Both the position numbers and the translations under genes were made by a program. Shown one piece after another: positions 1 to 6,143 of a stretch of 13,716 nt of DNA. The stretch is from the NCBI GenBank assembly GCA_023400335.1, contig JAEXFF010000326.1, positions 1 through 13,716 of the forward strand. The letters are read 5' to 3'. Below the pieces are notes generated by a model. That model saw only the letters and a program-made list of their open reading frames with translations, was not told where the DNA came from and did not search any database. Every line of letters starts with the position of its first letter. The first letter of the stretch is position 1. This DNA comes from Bacteroidota bacterium. Lineage in GTDB: Bacteria; Bacteroidota; Bacteroidia; Bacteroidales; Marinifilaceae.

Positions 1-254
1 GTGATGATCCGGCGCTCATAGAGATCGTGGTTGTTGGTGATGAGCTGCACGTTAGCAGCTATCTGTACGTTGTCCTCTATTGTGATATGGCCGGCAGCCA
101 TCATCAGACAATTATTCATTACAACTACATTTTCGCCGATGATTACGCTGTTACCGCGGACTACGGTAAGTCCGGGCATGACCCTGGAATTATATCCGAT
201 CCGGTTGCAAAATAACTCCCGTACCAGTTGGTTGTATTCGGTTGTTCCGGGCAT
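1..254 (-). CDS. Sugar/maltose O-acetyltransferase, hexapeptide-repeat family (partial, interrupted at 5' end)
   Basis: The minus-strand frame runs off the left edge. From ATG at 254 it reads MPGTTEYNQLVRELF, then a hexapeptide-repeat pattern (IGYNSRV, VIIGENVVV, ITIEDNVQIAANVQLI) and the ITNNHDLYERR segment. This resembles left-handed beta-helix acetyltransferases of the maltose/galactoside O-acetyltransferase group, which move acetyl from acetyl-CoA to a sugar hydroxyl. In that family the residues just before MPG (FKINHT here) are normally part of the protein. The same frame stays open upstream to an ATG at 350, but a TGA at 273-275 splits it. Translation could restart at ATG 254 (weak AAGATAA upstream) and would keep the beta-helix seen so far while losing about 32 N-terminal residues. 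Last visible gene of the operon beginning at 3577. The C-terminal half is outside the window. Confidence 0.7.
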   Translation of the reverse strand, partial: MPGTTEYNQLVRELFCNRIGYNSRVMPGLTVVRGNSVIIGENVVVMNNCLMMAAGHITIEDNVQIAANVQLITNNHDLYERRII

Positions 255-272
255 CGTATGATTTATCTTAAA

Positions 273-350
273 TCAGAGTTCCGCACTGCGCCGTCCTTCT
301 TCGGGATCTCCCTGGACCGGATCTCTGAGGTCTATTCTGGTTTCTTCCAT
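273..350 (-). pseudogene. Split-off N-terminus of the O-acetyltransferase (25 codons, ends at in-frame TGA)
   Basis: ATG at 350 lies six bases after the TAA of the flavin reductase gene, the expected position for the next operon gene. It reads MEETRIDLRDPVQGDPEEGR and then RSAEL, followed by TGA. The next codons in the same frame give FKINHTMPG, which continues the acetyltransferase. I infer one gene broken by a point nonsense mutation or a sequencing error, not two genes. If the stop is real, the full-length enzyme is not made unless it is read through. Confidence 0.6.
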
Positions 351-356
351 GTATTT

Positions 357-920
357 TTATTTCTTTAATACTAGTCCGGCCTGGAATGCTTCACCCACTT
401 TTTCCCCGATGACGAGATAAGCGTTGTGCACCGGATCAAAAGTGATAGGGCGCAGTTTGGCGGGATCTATTTTCCCTTGACCGTCCAGAATGCTTTCTTC
501 AGCCGAAACGTTGACGATACGGCCCACAAGATGGCAGGTATGGGGATCATATGAAAGCAGTTCGCATTCGATAGCCATCGGAAGTTCATCGATGACAGGT
601 GCATTGACAAACGCTGAGCGGGTGGCATGAAAACCGGCTTTCACGAATTTGTCCGGTTCTCTGTTGCCAGAAATAATTCCTACGTAATCGCAGGCTGTCA
701 TTTGTCCGGCTGTGGCCATACTGACCGTGAATGCTTTCGTTGCGAGCAGGTTTTTTACCGTCTTGTGTCCGGCACTCAGGCACATATTTATCCGGTCGTC
801 ATGATCGATACCTCCCCATGCAGCATTCATTGCATCCGGATTTCCCTGTTCATCGTAAGTACCGACGATGAATACAGGTTGGGGGTAGCACCAGGGTTTC
901 GCTCCAAAGTTCTTTCTCAT
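357..920 (-). CDS. Flavin reductase-like protein, FMN-binding split-barrel family
   Basis: A 187-residue protein opening MRKNFGAKPWCYPQPVFIVGTYDEQGNPDAMNAAW. The PQPVFIVGTYDEQGNPD..NAAWGG segment followed by MCLSAGHKTVKNL and FTVSMAT is typical of the flavin reductase-like split-barrel fold (FMN-binding, NAD(P)H:flavin oxidoreductase-like), and the length fits. Family members bind FMN as dimers and either reduce free flavin or serve as redox partners; the substrate here cannot be read. No signal peptide, so likely cytoplasmic. The start lies nine bases after the hydrolase stop and the acetyltransferase frame begins six bases after its own stop, so it is a mid-operon gene without its own promoter. 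Confidence 0.85.
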   Translation of the reverse strand: MRKNFGAKPWCYPQPVFIVGTYDEQGNPDAMNAAWGGIDHDDRINMCLSAGHKTVKNLLATKAFTVSMATAGQMTACDYVGIISGNREPDKFVKAGFHATRSAFVNAPVIDELPMAIECELLSYDPHTCHLVGRIVNVSAEESILDGQGKIDPAKLRPITFDPVHNAYLVIGEKVGEAFQAGLVLKK

Positions 921-929
921 ACTATTTCA

Positions 930-2006
930 TTATTTGAGGTTATCACGGAAAAATTTTTCCATCTTATCGTAAGGTATCACGCCAGCCTGATTATCATACA
1001 GATCCACATGGCTGGCAGCGGGAATGATCAGCAACTCCTTATTCTCCCCTTTCAGCTTCTTGAACGCGTCTTCGCTGAAATAGCGTGAATGCGCCTTTTC
1101 GCCGTGGATCATCAGGACAGCACTGCGTATCTCGTCGCTGTAAGAAAGCAAGGGCATGTTGATGAAGGAGAGGGAGGAGGTCTTGTTCCATCCCTCGTTG
1201 GAGTTGAGCGAGCGCTTGTGATAACCACGCGGAGTCTTGTAATAAGCGTGATAATCCACTACAAACTGAGGAGCATCGGCGGGCAGAGGGTCGACTACGC
1301 CTCCGGCACGTTCATAGCGGCCGTTTCTGGCCTCAAGTGTACGCTGGGCATTGAGTTGCTGGCGCAGCTCATAACGCTGCCCGGCATCCATCGCATCAAA
1401 ATATCCGTTGGCATTCACGCGGCTCATGTCGTACATAGTGGAAGTAACGGTTGCTTTGATGCGTGTATCTATAGCGGCTGCATTGAGGGCCATGCCTCCC
1501 CATCCGCAAATGCCGATAATACCGATGCGTTCGGGATCTACGTCTTCACGTGCGGACAGGAAATCCACAGCAGCACAAAAATCCTCGGTATTGATGTCGG
1601 GAGAAGCCACATACCGGGGCTTACCGCCACTCTCACCCGTATAGGAGGGGTCGAAAGCGATAGTGAGGAATCCACGCTCTGCCATTGTCTGTGCATACAA
1701 TCCGGACGACTGTTCCTTCACGGCTCCGAATGGTCCGCTTACGGCAATGGCGGGCAGCTTGCCCGACGCATTTTTAGGTATATACATATCGGCAGCCAGC
1801 GTGATGCCGTAGCGATTGCAAAAAGTCACTTTGCTGTGTATGACTTTATCGCTTTGTGGGAATACTTTGTCCCACTCTTTCGTTAGTTTCAGTTCTTCCA
1901 TTTTTCTTTCACTTCCTTTTCTGTTATCAGCCGCTTCTTTTTCCGTTTGTGCTATGACTATTCCGGTGAGCAGTAATGACAGGGTTATACATAAAATTTT
2001 TCTCAT
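930..2006 (-). CDS. Exported alpha/beta hydrolase (dienelactone hydrolase-like, cysteine at nucleophile position)
   Basis: A 358-residue protein with a Sec signal peptide (MRKILCITLSLLLTGIVIAQ, residues 1-20), so probably periplasmic. The alpha/beta hydrolase core begins near residue 60: VTFCNRYGITLAADMYIP, then GPFGAVKEQSSGLYAQ, DPSYTGESGG, and the nucleophile elbow IGIIGICGWGGMALN at about 161-175. The elbow carries Cys167 rather than serine, as in dienelactone hydrolase types, but its spacing (G-x-C-x-x-G-G) is one residue longer than DLH G-x-C-x-G-G. Likely partners are Glu303 in IHGEKAHSRYF and His333 in AASHVDLYD. Substrate unknown; an ester, lactone or xenobiotic is possible. It starts ten bases after the aldo/keto reductase 1 stop and is followed nine bases later by the flavin reductase gene. 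Confidence 0.85.
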   Translation of the reverse strand: MRKILCITLSLLLTGIVIAQTEKEAADNRKGSERKMEELKLTKEWDKVFPQSDKVIHSKVTFCNRYGITLAADMYIPKNASGKLPAIAVSGPFGAVKEQSSGLYAQTMAERGFLTIAFDPSYTGESGGKPRYVASPDINTEDFCAAVDFLSAREDVDPERIGIIGICGWGGMALNAAAIDTRIKATVTSTMYDMSRVNANGYFDAMDAGQRYELRQQLNAQRTLEARNGRYERAGGVVDPLPADAPQFVVDYHAYYKTPRGYHKRSLNSNEGWNKTSSLSFINMPLLSYSDEIRSAVLMIHGEKAHSRYFSEDAFKKLKGENKELLIIPAASHVDLYDNQAGVIPYDKMEKFFRDNLK

Positions 2007-2016
2007 GATTATATTT

Positions 2017-2880
2017 TTATAAAGTTGTCAATAAGGGATGATTCAGATAATCGTACACCCGGCGTACTTCTTCCGGTTTATTCAGATCGAGCATTGACGG
2101 GCAGTGCTTGTCGAGAGAGGCGATACGCTCCATATCGCCGGAATCGAGCGTAAAATCCCAAATAGAGAAATTTTCTTCTATTCGCTCTTTATGAACGGAC
2201 TTCGGAATGACTACTACGCCGCGCTGCACATTCCAGCGCAGAATCACCTGAGGGACCGTACGTCCGTATTTTCCGGCAATTTCCCGGAGCAGGGTATCTG
2301 CAAACATCCCCTTCAATCCTTCGGCAAAGGGAGCCCAGCCTTCGGGTTGGATATCCAGTCCGGCCATGACTTTTAGCTCGTCTACCCGTTGAAAATGCGG
2401 ATGAAGTTCGATCTGATTGACCATCGGATGGATTTTAGCATTATAACACAAATCTATCAGCCGTGCGGAATCGAAATTACACACGCCAATGGCCCGGATA
2501 CGTCCCCCGGCATAGAGTTCCTCCATCGCCCTCCATGCCCCGTAATAATCGTTCAGCGGCATGTGGATGAGGTAGAGATCGAGATAATCGGTCTGCAAAC
2601 GGTTCAGACTGCGTTCAAAAGCCTGTTTCGTACGCTCATAACCCATCTCTTGAATATAGGCTTTGGTCGTGAGGAATAGTTCCGCCCGCTCCACGCCGCT
2701 GCGGCGGATGGCACGTCCCACGGCCTCTTCATTTTTATAGGAACTTGCCGTATCGATCAGACGATAGCCTGTTGCAATGGCGTCAGTCACAACGCGTTCA
2801 CATTCCGCTTCTGCAACTTGAAAAACTCCGAAGCCCACCATTGGCATCTTTATGCCGCTGTTCAGTATTTTGTATTCCAT
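2017..2880 (-). CDS. Aldo/keto reductase 1 (AKR superfamily, 2,5-diketo-D-gluconate reductase-like)
   Basis: A 287-residue (alpha/beta)8 barrel NADPH-dependent oxidoreductase. The AKR catalytic tetrad is complete: Asp43 in YRLIDTASSY, Tyr48, Lys73 in LFLTTKAY and His106 in LYLIHMPL. Further signatures are the IRAIGVCNF strand near 128-136, HPMVNQIELHP near 151-161 and the cofactor-binding IPKSVHKERIEEN near 225-237. Full length for the small bacterial AKRs. It is expected to reduce aldehydes or ketones to alcohols in the cytoplasm; the substrate is not evident. It lies 22 bases after the RibD-like gene and ten bases before the hydrolase, in the same operon. Two close paralogues lie at 6365 and 7509 with identical tetrad numbering. 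Confidence 0.92.
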   Translation of the reverse strand: MEYKILNSGIKMPMVGFGVFQVAEAECERVVTDAIATGYRLIDTASSYKNEEAVGRAIRRSGVERAELFLTTKAYIQEMGYERTKQAFERSLNRLQTDYLDLYLIHMPLNDYYGAWRAMEELYAGGRIRAIGVCNFDSARLIDLCYNAKIHPMVNQIELHPHFQRVDELKVMAGLDIQPEGWAPFAEGLKGMFADTLLREIAGKYGRTVPQVILRWNVQRGVVVIPKSVHKERIEENFSIWDFTLDSGDMERIASLDKHCPSMLDLNKPEEVRRVYDYLNHPLLTTL

Positions 2881-2902
2881 GCTTTTGAAAATTAAATGAT
2901 TA

Positions 2903-3577
2903 TTATTTCGTATACCGCATCCATACGGTATCCGTTCCTTCCATCCGCTGTACGCTTTGCAGACGTAACGGAACAGGCGGATGGTGGTTGTCTGTAATGC
3001 CGTCGAACACGGCAGGCATGCCTTGTCGTCCGTCTACACCCGCAGCAATCTGTAGGCTGACTTCATCCAGCAGTCCCGCTTCCAGAAAGGCTCCGTTGAT
3101 ATGGCCTCCTCCACATACGGCAAGACGTTTTACGCCGAACTCCCGGACAAGTATATCCATCGCTTTCACAAGGTCGGTGCGCCCGGTTCCGGTTGCAATA
3201 TACGAAATACCTTTATCCTCAAGCAACTGCAGATAGTCGGCTGCGACTTGTTCGCTCGTGATAACGAGCAAAGGTTTCCCGTCCAGACTGTTTCCGTCAT
3301 AAAGCAGTGTCCCGCTCGAATCGGTAACAATGGCGTAGCCTTCTGCTTCCCCCGCTTTATAGAAAATTGTCCTGCCTACACATTGTTCATGGGCATCAAA
3401 ATGTCCGGACCGGGCATAGTGCATCCTGGCCGTCACTTTACCGGATAACTGGGACGGACATTCCAGCAAATCAAGTGCCGCGTAATATTCGTTTCCGCTT
3501 ATTTTATCCGTCATGTCGCAATCGATATGGCCGTCAACCGATGCCATCATGTGGCAAATAATATATGGTTTCATCAT
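2903..3577 (-). CDS. Dihydrofolate reductase-family / RibD C-terminal domain reductase
   Basis: A 224-residue protein starting MMKPYIICHMMASVDGHID. The MASVDGHI opening, the LLYDGNSLDGKPLLVITSE strand, and the AVCGGGHINGAFLEAGLLDEV loop at about 153-173 identify the RibD C-terminal/DHFR-like NADPH-dependent reductase fold. It stands alone, without the deaminase domain of a riboflavin-pathway RibD, so riboflavin synthesis is not implied. I chose ATG 3577 (or the adjacent ATG 3574) because AAAGGAA lies upstream and a good promoter box sits at 3616-3623. The frame stays open to 3640, but that extension would run through the promoter. First gene of the five-gene operon. An AraC-type operator lies at 3645-3682. 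Confidence 0.85.
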   Translation of the reverse strand: MMKPYIICHMMASVDGHIDCDMTDKISGNEYYAALDLLECPSQLSGKVTARMHYARSGHFDAHEQCVGRTIFYKAGEAEGYAIVTDSSGTLLYDGNSLDGKPLLVITSEQVAADYLQLLEDKGISYIATGTGRTDLVKAMDILVREFGVKRLAVCGGGHINGAFLEAGLLDEVSLQIAAGVDGRQGMPAVFDGITDNHHPPVPLRLQSVQRMEGTDTVWMRYTK

Positions 3578-3615
3578 TTTATAATTATTCCTTTGTTTCC
3601 GAATAGTGTATGATA

Positions 3616-3623
3616 CAAAAATA
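3616..3623 (-). promoter_or_regulatory. Promoter -7 box of the RibD-AKR1 operon
   Basis: The minus strand reads TATTTTTG, a perfect match to the Bacteroides -7 consensus TAnnTTTG, with a TTG-containing stretch about 20 bases upstream as a possible -33 element. Predicted initiation near 3609 gives a leader of about 30 bases to ATG 3577. The box lies in a 19-base segment (3611-3629) nearly identical to the one in front of aldo/keto reductase 3. Confidence 0.65.
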
Positions 3624-3644
3624 CCGCATTTTCCCTGCAATCAA

Positions 3645-3682
3645 GGTATATAAATTACAGGTAGAATAACCCGGATTACGGA
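3645..3682 (+). promoter_or_regulatory. Putative AraC-family operator copy A (direct-repeat half-sites)
   Basis: Reads GGTATATA, one base, ATTACAGG (3654-3661), 13 bases ending in ACCCGG, then ATTACGGA (3675-3682). It matches copies C and D in spacing and in most bases; the two ATTAC half-sites are 21 bp apart, about two helical turns, as expected for an AraC-type DNA-binding domain pair. Its near edge is 21 nt from the -7 box of the RibD operon. Confidence 0.6.
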
Positions 3683-4191
3683 TTATTCGTTATTTTATAA
3701 CCTTTTGCTGAACATTTTCCGGTTATATACAAGTCCGGAATGGTATAAAAGATTGATTAATACATTATTTGTATATTGTTCTGAATAAAAGTTATGGGCA
3801 AGTTATCCCGATTTGAAACAGCTTGTTTTTGAACGGTGAGGTGATTACGCAGAAAAGAAATAATGCTGCTAATTTGATCTTCCGTATTACTTGCCACGCA
3901 GGACAAATAGGACAAGTTTGTTCACTGTCTGCCCGAATAAAAATGCCTGTACATTGTAACGGCTACGGTTATTTCACGTTTATCCGGTATTCTTTCCAGT
4001 CGGGATATCGTAATTAATTCGTGGAAAAATGAGCTGTACCTAATGAGGGAATACAGGGCTGTTTATGTCCGGTAATCTTTTCGTTTTCCGGTTAATGATT
4101 AAATTTTTTTCAGGACTTCTATCGGCTATCCCTCTAAACGGCATTAAAAAGTCGTTCGGCAGTTTTTCTGTCTCCGGTGACCTGGCCGTCA
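3683..4191. other. Intergenic region without a confident gene
   Basis: About 500 bases upstream of operator A and downstream of the FMN reductase-like gene. I see no gene with a start signal and family features. On the minus strand, around 3925-4020, a short open stretch reads RLERIPDKREITVAVTMYRH before a TGA. It looks protein-like and could be a relic, but nothing confirms this. No strong hairpin plus T-run terminator for the 4192 operon was found. Confidence 0.4.
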
Positions 4192-4743
4192 TCAAAGCTT
4201 TTCTATTGCTTCTATACGCTTACCCAGACGATAAGCATCGTTCCCGTAGCGGGTATTTTTTACTGAACCGGCTGTCCACACACCCGGAGCTACGACGGTT
4301 CCGCAGTCTTCCCAACCCAAATAGCGGACCAGCGTCCGGTAATGTAATAACATCGCTTCCGCTTCTCTTTCGGCAGTATCGGCATAAGCCATCAGTAAAG
4401 CCGTCTTTTTAGCCGCTCCCTTGATCCGGTCGTTGATGGCGTAAAAACGGTCAACAACACTTTTAAGCTGGGCTGAAAAGCCGAAATAATACATCGGAGT
4501 TACAAAAACGACCATATTCGCATCGATCAAATGCGGACGGATAATTCCGAAGTCATCCTTCAATATACAATTGCCATTCGTACCACAGTGATTACATGCC
4601 ATACAACCTGCCACTTTATGCTCCGCACAATCAAACCGGAATACTTCGTGTCCGTTTTCTTTTGCTCCGGTAATAAATTGTTCTGCCAGATAATTTGTAT
4701 TCCCGTTACGGCGGGGACTTCCGGTTAATACTACTATTTTCAT
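4192..4743 (-). CDS. NADPH-dependent FMN reductase / flavodoxin-family protein (iron-sulfur flavoprotein-like)
   Basis: A 183-residue flavodoxin-fold protein. It opens MKIVVLTGSPRRNGNTNYLA, where GSPRRNGNT (8-16) is the FMN phosphate-binding loop. A cysteine cluster follows (Cys47, Cys50, Cys53, Cys59 in GCMACNHCGTNGNC), like the C-x2-C motifs of the multimeric flavodoxin WrbA/iron-sulfur flavoprotein group, and then VTPMYYFGFSAQLKSVVDRFY (81-101), the usual flavin-contacting segment. Expected to use NAD(P)H and FMN to reduce quinones, nitro compounds or similar acceptors. Whether a cluster is bound is unknown. The frame upstream of ATG 4743 reads TAA-K-T-K-T and then a Tat signal peptide ORF, so this may be a cytosolic product derived from an ancestrally exported protein. 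No strong Shine-Dalgarno sequence is visible. Confidence 0.88.
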   Translation of the reverse strand: MKIVVLTGSPRRNGNTNYLAEQFITGAKENGHEVFRFDCAEHKVAGCMACNHCGTNGNCILKDDFGIIRPHLIDANMVVFVTPMYYFGFSAQLKSVVDRFYAINDRIKGAAKKTALLMAYADTAEREAEAMLLHYRTLVRYLGWEDCGTVVAPGVWTAGSVKNTRYGNDAYRLGKRIEAIEKL

Positions 4744-4755
4744 TGTTTTCGTTTT

Positions 4756-4875
4756 TTAAGATTTTGCCAATGCAGTGTTTGGAACGGCATCCAAAACTCC
4801 TGCACCGGCGATTGGGGTTATACCTGCTACCCGTGTTGCTGCTACGGCTTTTTTAAGGAAAACACGTCTGTCCAT
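4756..4875 (-). CDS. Orphan twin-arginine signal peptide ORF (39 residues)
   Basis: ATG 4875 follows the upstream flavodoxin stop by five bases, and the junction TAAAGGACATG supplies an AAAGGA ribosome binding site, so initiation is likely. The product begins MDRRVFLKKAVAATRVAGIT and ends ALAKS. DRRVFLKK matches the Tat consensus (S/T)RRxFLK, followed by a mostly hydrophobic stretch and an ALA cleavage-like site. An arginine at residue 15 inside the hydrophobic stretch is unusual. No mature domain follows: TAA at 4756-4758 ends it. The same frame continues after the stop as K-T-K-T and then the flavoprotein ATG at 4743. I infer a signal peptide cut from its cargo by one stop codon. An independent small protein is the alternative. 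Confidence 0.75.
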   Translation of the reverse strand: MDRRVFLKKAVAATRVAGITPIAGAGVLDAVPNTALAKS

Positions 4876-4880
4876 GTCCT

Positions 4881-5441
4881 TTATTCGACAAGTCCGATCT
4901 CTTTCAGCCATTTCATCACATACGGAGCCGCGCTATTCACCGAACTTCCATTCACAGCAAAGCCTTTCAGTGTTTTGGCCTGGGGACAAACTTTTCGGGC
5001 CTCCGTTTCACATTTTGCCATTCCGCCTCCTCCATGGGTGACGAATACGGCAAGTTTTTTGTCCGTAAGGTTGGCATTGGACAGAAAACTACTGACCGGA
5101 GGAGCAATTGTGCTCCACCAGTTGGGAGAGCCTACAATGATGACATCATACTCAGCCAGATTTTCCGGCATTTCTTTCAAAACAGGTTTCACTCCATCGT
5201 GGATTTCCCGCTTTGCGCGGTCAAGGAGTTGCTGATAATCCGTCGGATAAGCCTCGTTTACGGCAATCTCGAAAAGATCCGCTCCTGTAACTTCTTGAAT
5301 TTGTTTGGCTACCGTCCGGGTATTGCCACTGTAAGAATAATAAGCTACTAAAATTTTCATGGGTTTACTATTTTCTTGGGCTTTTATCCCTTCGCCAAAA
5401 AAGGACAATCCCACAGTTAAAATTAAAATAATTTGTTTCAT
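4881..5441 (-). CDS. Flavodoxin with N-terminal Sec signal peptide
   Basis: A 186-residue protein. Residues 1-22 (MKQIILILTVGLSFFGEGIKAQ) form a Sec-type signal peptide. The flavodoxin fold follows: MKILVAYYSYSGNTRTVA (28-45) holds the FMN phosphate loop SYSGNT, IIVGSPNWWSTIAPPVSSFL (101-120) is the flavin-contacting loop with two tryptophans, and AVFVTHGGGGMAKCE (131-145) is the later flavin loop. This is the Bacteroides flavodoxin_4-like type. Export suggests electron transfer or reduction in the periplasm, which is unusual for flavodoxins and agrees with the Tat signal encoded next to it. An internal start at Met28 would give a cytosolic form, but the clear signal sequence favours the longer one. 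Second gene after the tautomerase/cupin gene (91-base gap, no clear promoter seen). Confidence 0.88.
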   Translation of the reverse strand: MKQIILILTVGLSFFGEGIKAQENSKPMKILVAYYSYSGNTRTVAKQIQEVTGADLFEIAVNEAYPTDYQQLLDRAKREIHDGVKPVLKEMPENLAEYDVIIVGSPNWWSTIAPPVSSFLSNANLTDKKLAVFVTHGGGGMAKCETEARKVCPQAKTLKGFAVNGSSVNSAAPYVMKWLKEIGLVE

Positions 5442-5532
5442 AACGCTATTTATTAAGTTCTGATTTATTTTTTCTTTTCCGTAGACTATGATTCGGGTAA
5501 ACTGTACTACTCTTTGTCTGTCACAGCATACC

Positions 5533-5784
5533 TCATTCTGTCGTATTTTCGCCTGCCTTCGGCCTTATGCCGATATGTGTAAAGCGGCTTTTTAAAGCAG
5601 CACTATACCAGTGCACCGTATGAGCGGGAATATTCACCGTATCCGCCGGAATACTTTGCATGGAAACTTCCCGGTCTTTCAGTTTCACATCTTCAATCGA
5701 CACGGATGCAAATTTTTCTTCTAGTCCGGGTTCTTTCATAAGGGCATCCCGGCCGGGCAACATCATTACTGTAATGTGTGGCAT
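5533..5784 (-). CDS. Chimeric short protein: tautomerase-like N-terminus joined to cupin C-terminus
   Basis: An 83-residue product. Residues 1-13 (MPHITVMMLPGRD) match the start of 4-oxalocrotonate tautomerases, including Pro2, the catalytic N-terminal proline after Met removal. Residues 26-37 (ASVSIEDVKLKD) resemble a later tautomerase strand, but the helix that should lie between is missing. From about 44 on (SIPADTVNIPAHTVHWYSAA, then KSRFTHIGIRPKAGEN) it matches the C-terminal half of small cupins. It stops where related cupins usually continue with a WLEP-like segment, so both parts look truncated. I infer a deletion fusion of neighbouring tautomerase and cupin genes; activity is doubtful. 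It has a good promoter and operator (5807-5873) and leads the flavodoxin operon. Confidence 0.65.
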   Translation of the reverse strand: MPHITVMMLPGRDALMKEPGLEEKFASVSIEDVKLKDREVSMQSIPADTVNIPAHTVHWYSAALKSRFTHIGIRPKAGENTTE

Positions 5785-5806
5785 AATGATTTCATGAATA
5801 CTTTTA

Positions 5807-5814
5807 CAAAAATA
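5807..5814 (-). promoter_or_regulatory. Promoter -7 box of the tautomerase/cupin-flavodoxin operon
   Basis: The minus strand reads TATTTTTG, a perfect TAnnTTTG match. Initiation near 5800 would leave a leader of about 16 bases to ATG 5784. Operator copy B begins exactly 21 nt further upstream, the same spacing as at the RibD and MFS promoters. Confidence 0.6.
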
Positions 5815-5835
5815 AAAAGAAGAAAGCAGCTTTTA

Positions 5836-5873
5836 TGTAGACAATTTATCGGAAAATATACCAAAATTACAGA
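5836..5873 (+). promoter_or_regulatory. Putative AraC-family operator copy B (degenerate distal half-site)
   Basis: Reads TGTAGACA (5836-5843), one base, TTTATCGG in place of the first ATTACAGA half-site, then a perfect ATTACAGA at 5866-5873. Element spacing (0, +9, +30) equals that of copies A, C and D. The outer blocks are perfectly kept while the middle half-site is weak, so binding may be weaker here. Confidence 0.5.
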
Positions 5874-5913
5874 TTATTTATGCCCTCCGGGCCTTCTCTC
5901 AACCCGCAGCAAC

Positions 5914-5938
5914 TTCTGTAAAGTTATATCTTACAGAA
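5914..5938. repeat. Perfect 8-bp dyad carrying inverted TTACAGA half-sites
   Basis: TTCTGTAA (5914-5921), nine bases, TTACAGAA (5931-5938). The arms are exact reverse complements and contain the TTACAGA core of the nearby operator in inverted orientation. No T-run follows on either strand, so it is a poor terminator. It may be an auxiliary regulator site or chance. Confidence 0.35.
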
Positions 5939-6054
5939 ATTATCAGTTAAAACTTCGTTTCAAGTTACAAGAACTTCACTTCAGCCAACAGGGTATCAGG
6001 AGTACTGAGATTTTCAACTATTCGTTTCACCGGCAGGTTTTTGCAGATTGCAAC

Positions 6055-6130
6055 TAGCACCCGGGGACGGGGGTAAGTGTGTTATTTTGGAGGTGTAAAA
6101 TAACACACTTACCCCCGTCCCCAAGTGCTA
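6055..6130. repeat. Long perfect inverted repeat (hairpin), REP-like element
   Basis: Arms 6063-6088 and 6097-6122 are perfectly complementary over 26 bp, with loop GGAGGTGT (6089-6096). Beyond a 2x2 mismatch (CC against AA), six more pairs (TAGCAC 6055-6060 with GTGCTA 6125-6130) extend the stem. The outer arm is GC-rich (GGGGACGGGGG), the inner arm AT-rich. It lies between two truncated genes that both read leftward. The form suggests a REP/MITE-type mobile hairpin; a terminator is less likely because the minus-strand exit (GTGCTAGTTGC) has no U-run. Confidence 0.8.
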
Positions 6131-6143
6131 TTTTCTTATTGTT

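Noticed and set aside
627..1886. Long plus-strand open frames (153 and 265 codons) opposite the flavin reductase and hydrolase genes
   Set aside because: They are antisense shadows of genes with clear family motifs; their translations show no domain and no start signals.
3578..3640. N-terminal extension of the RibD-like protein (MQGKCGIFVSYTI...)
   Set aside because: It runs through the promoter box at 3616-3623 and lacks family similarity; AAAGGAA precedes the MMKPYI start.
6055..6130. Hairpin as an ordinary intrinsic terminator
   Set aside because: The flanking genes read leftward and no U-run follows on that strand; the 26-bp perfect stem is also far longer than usual.
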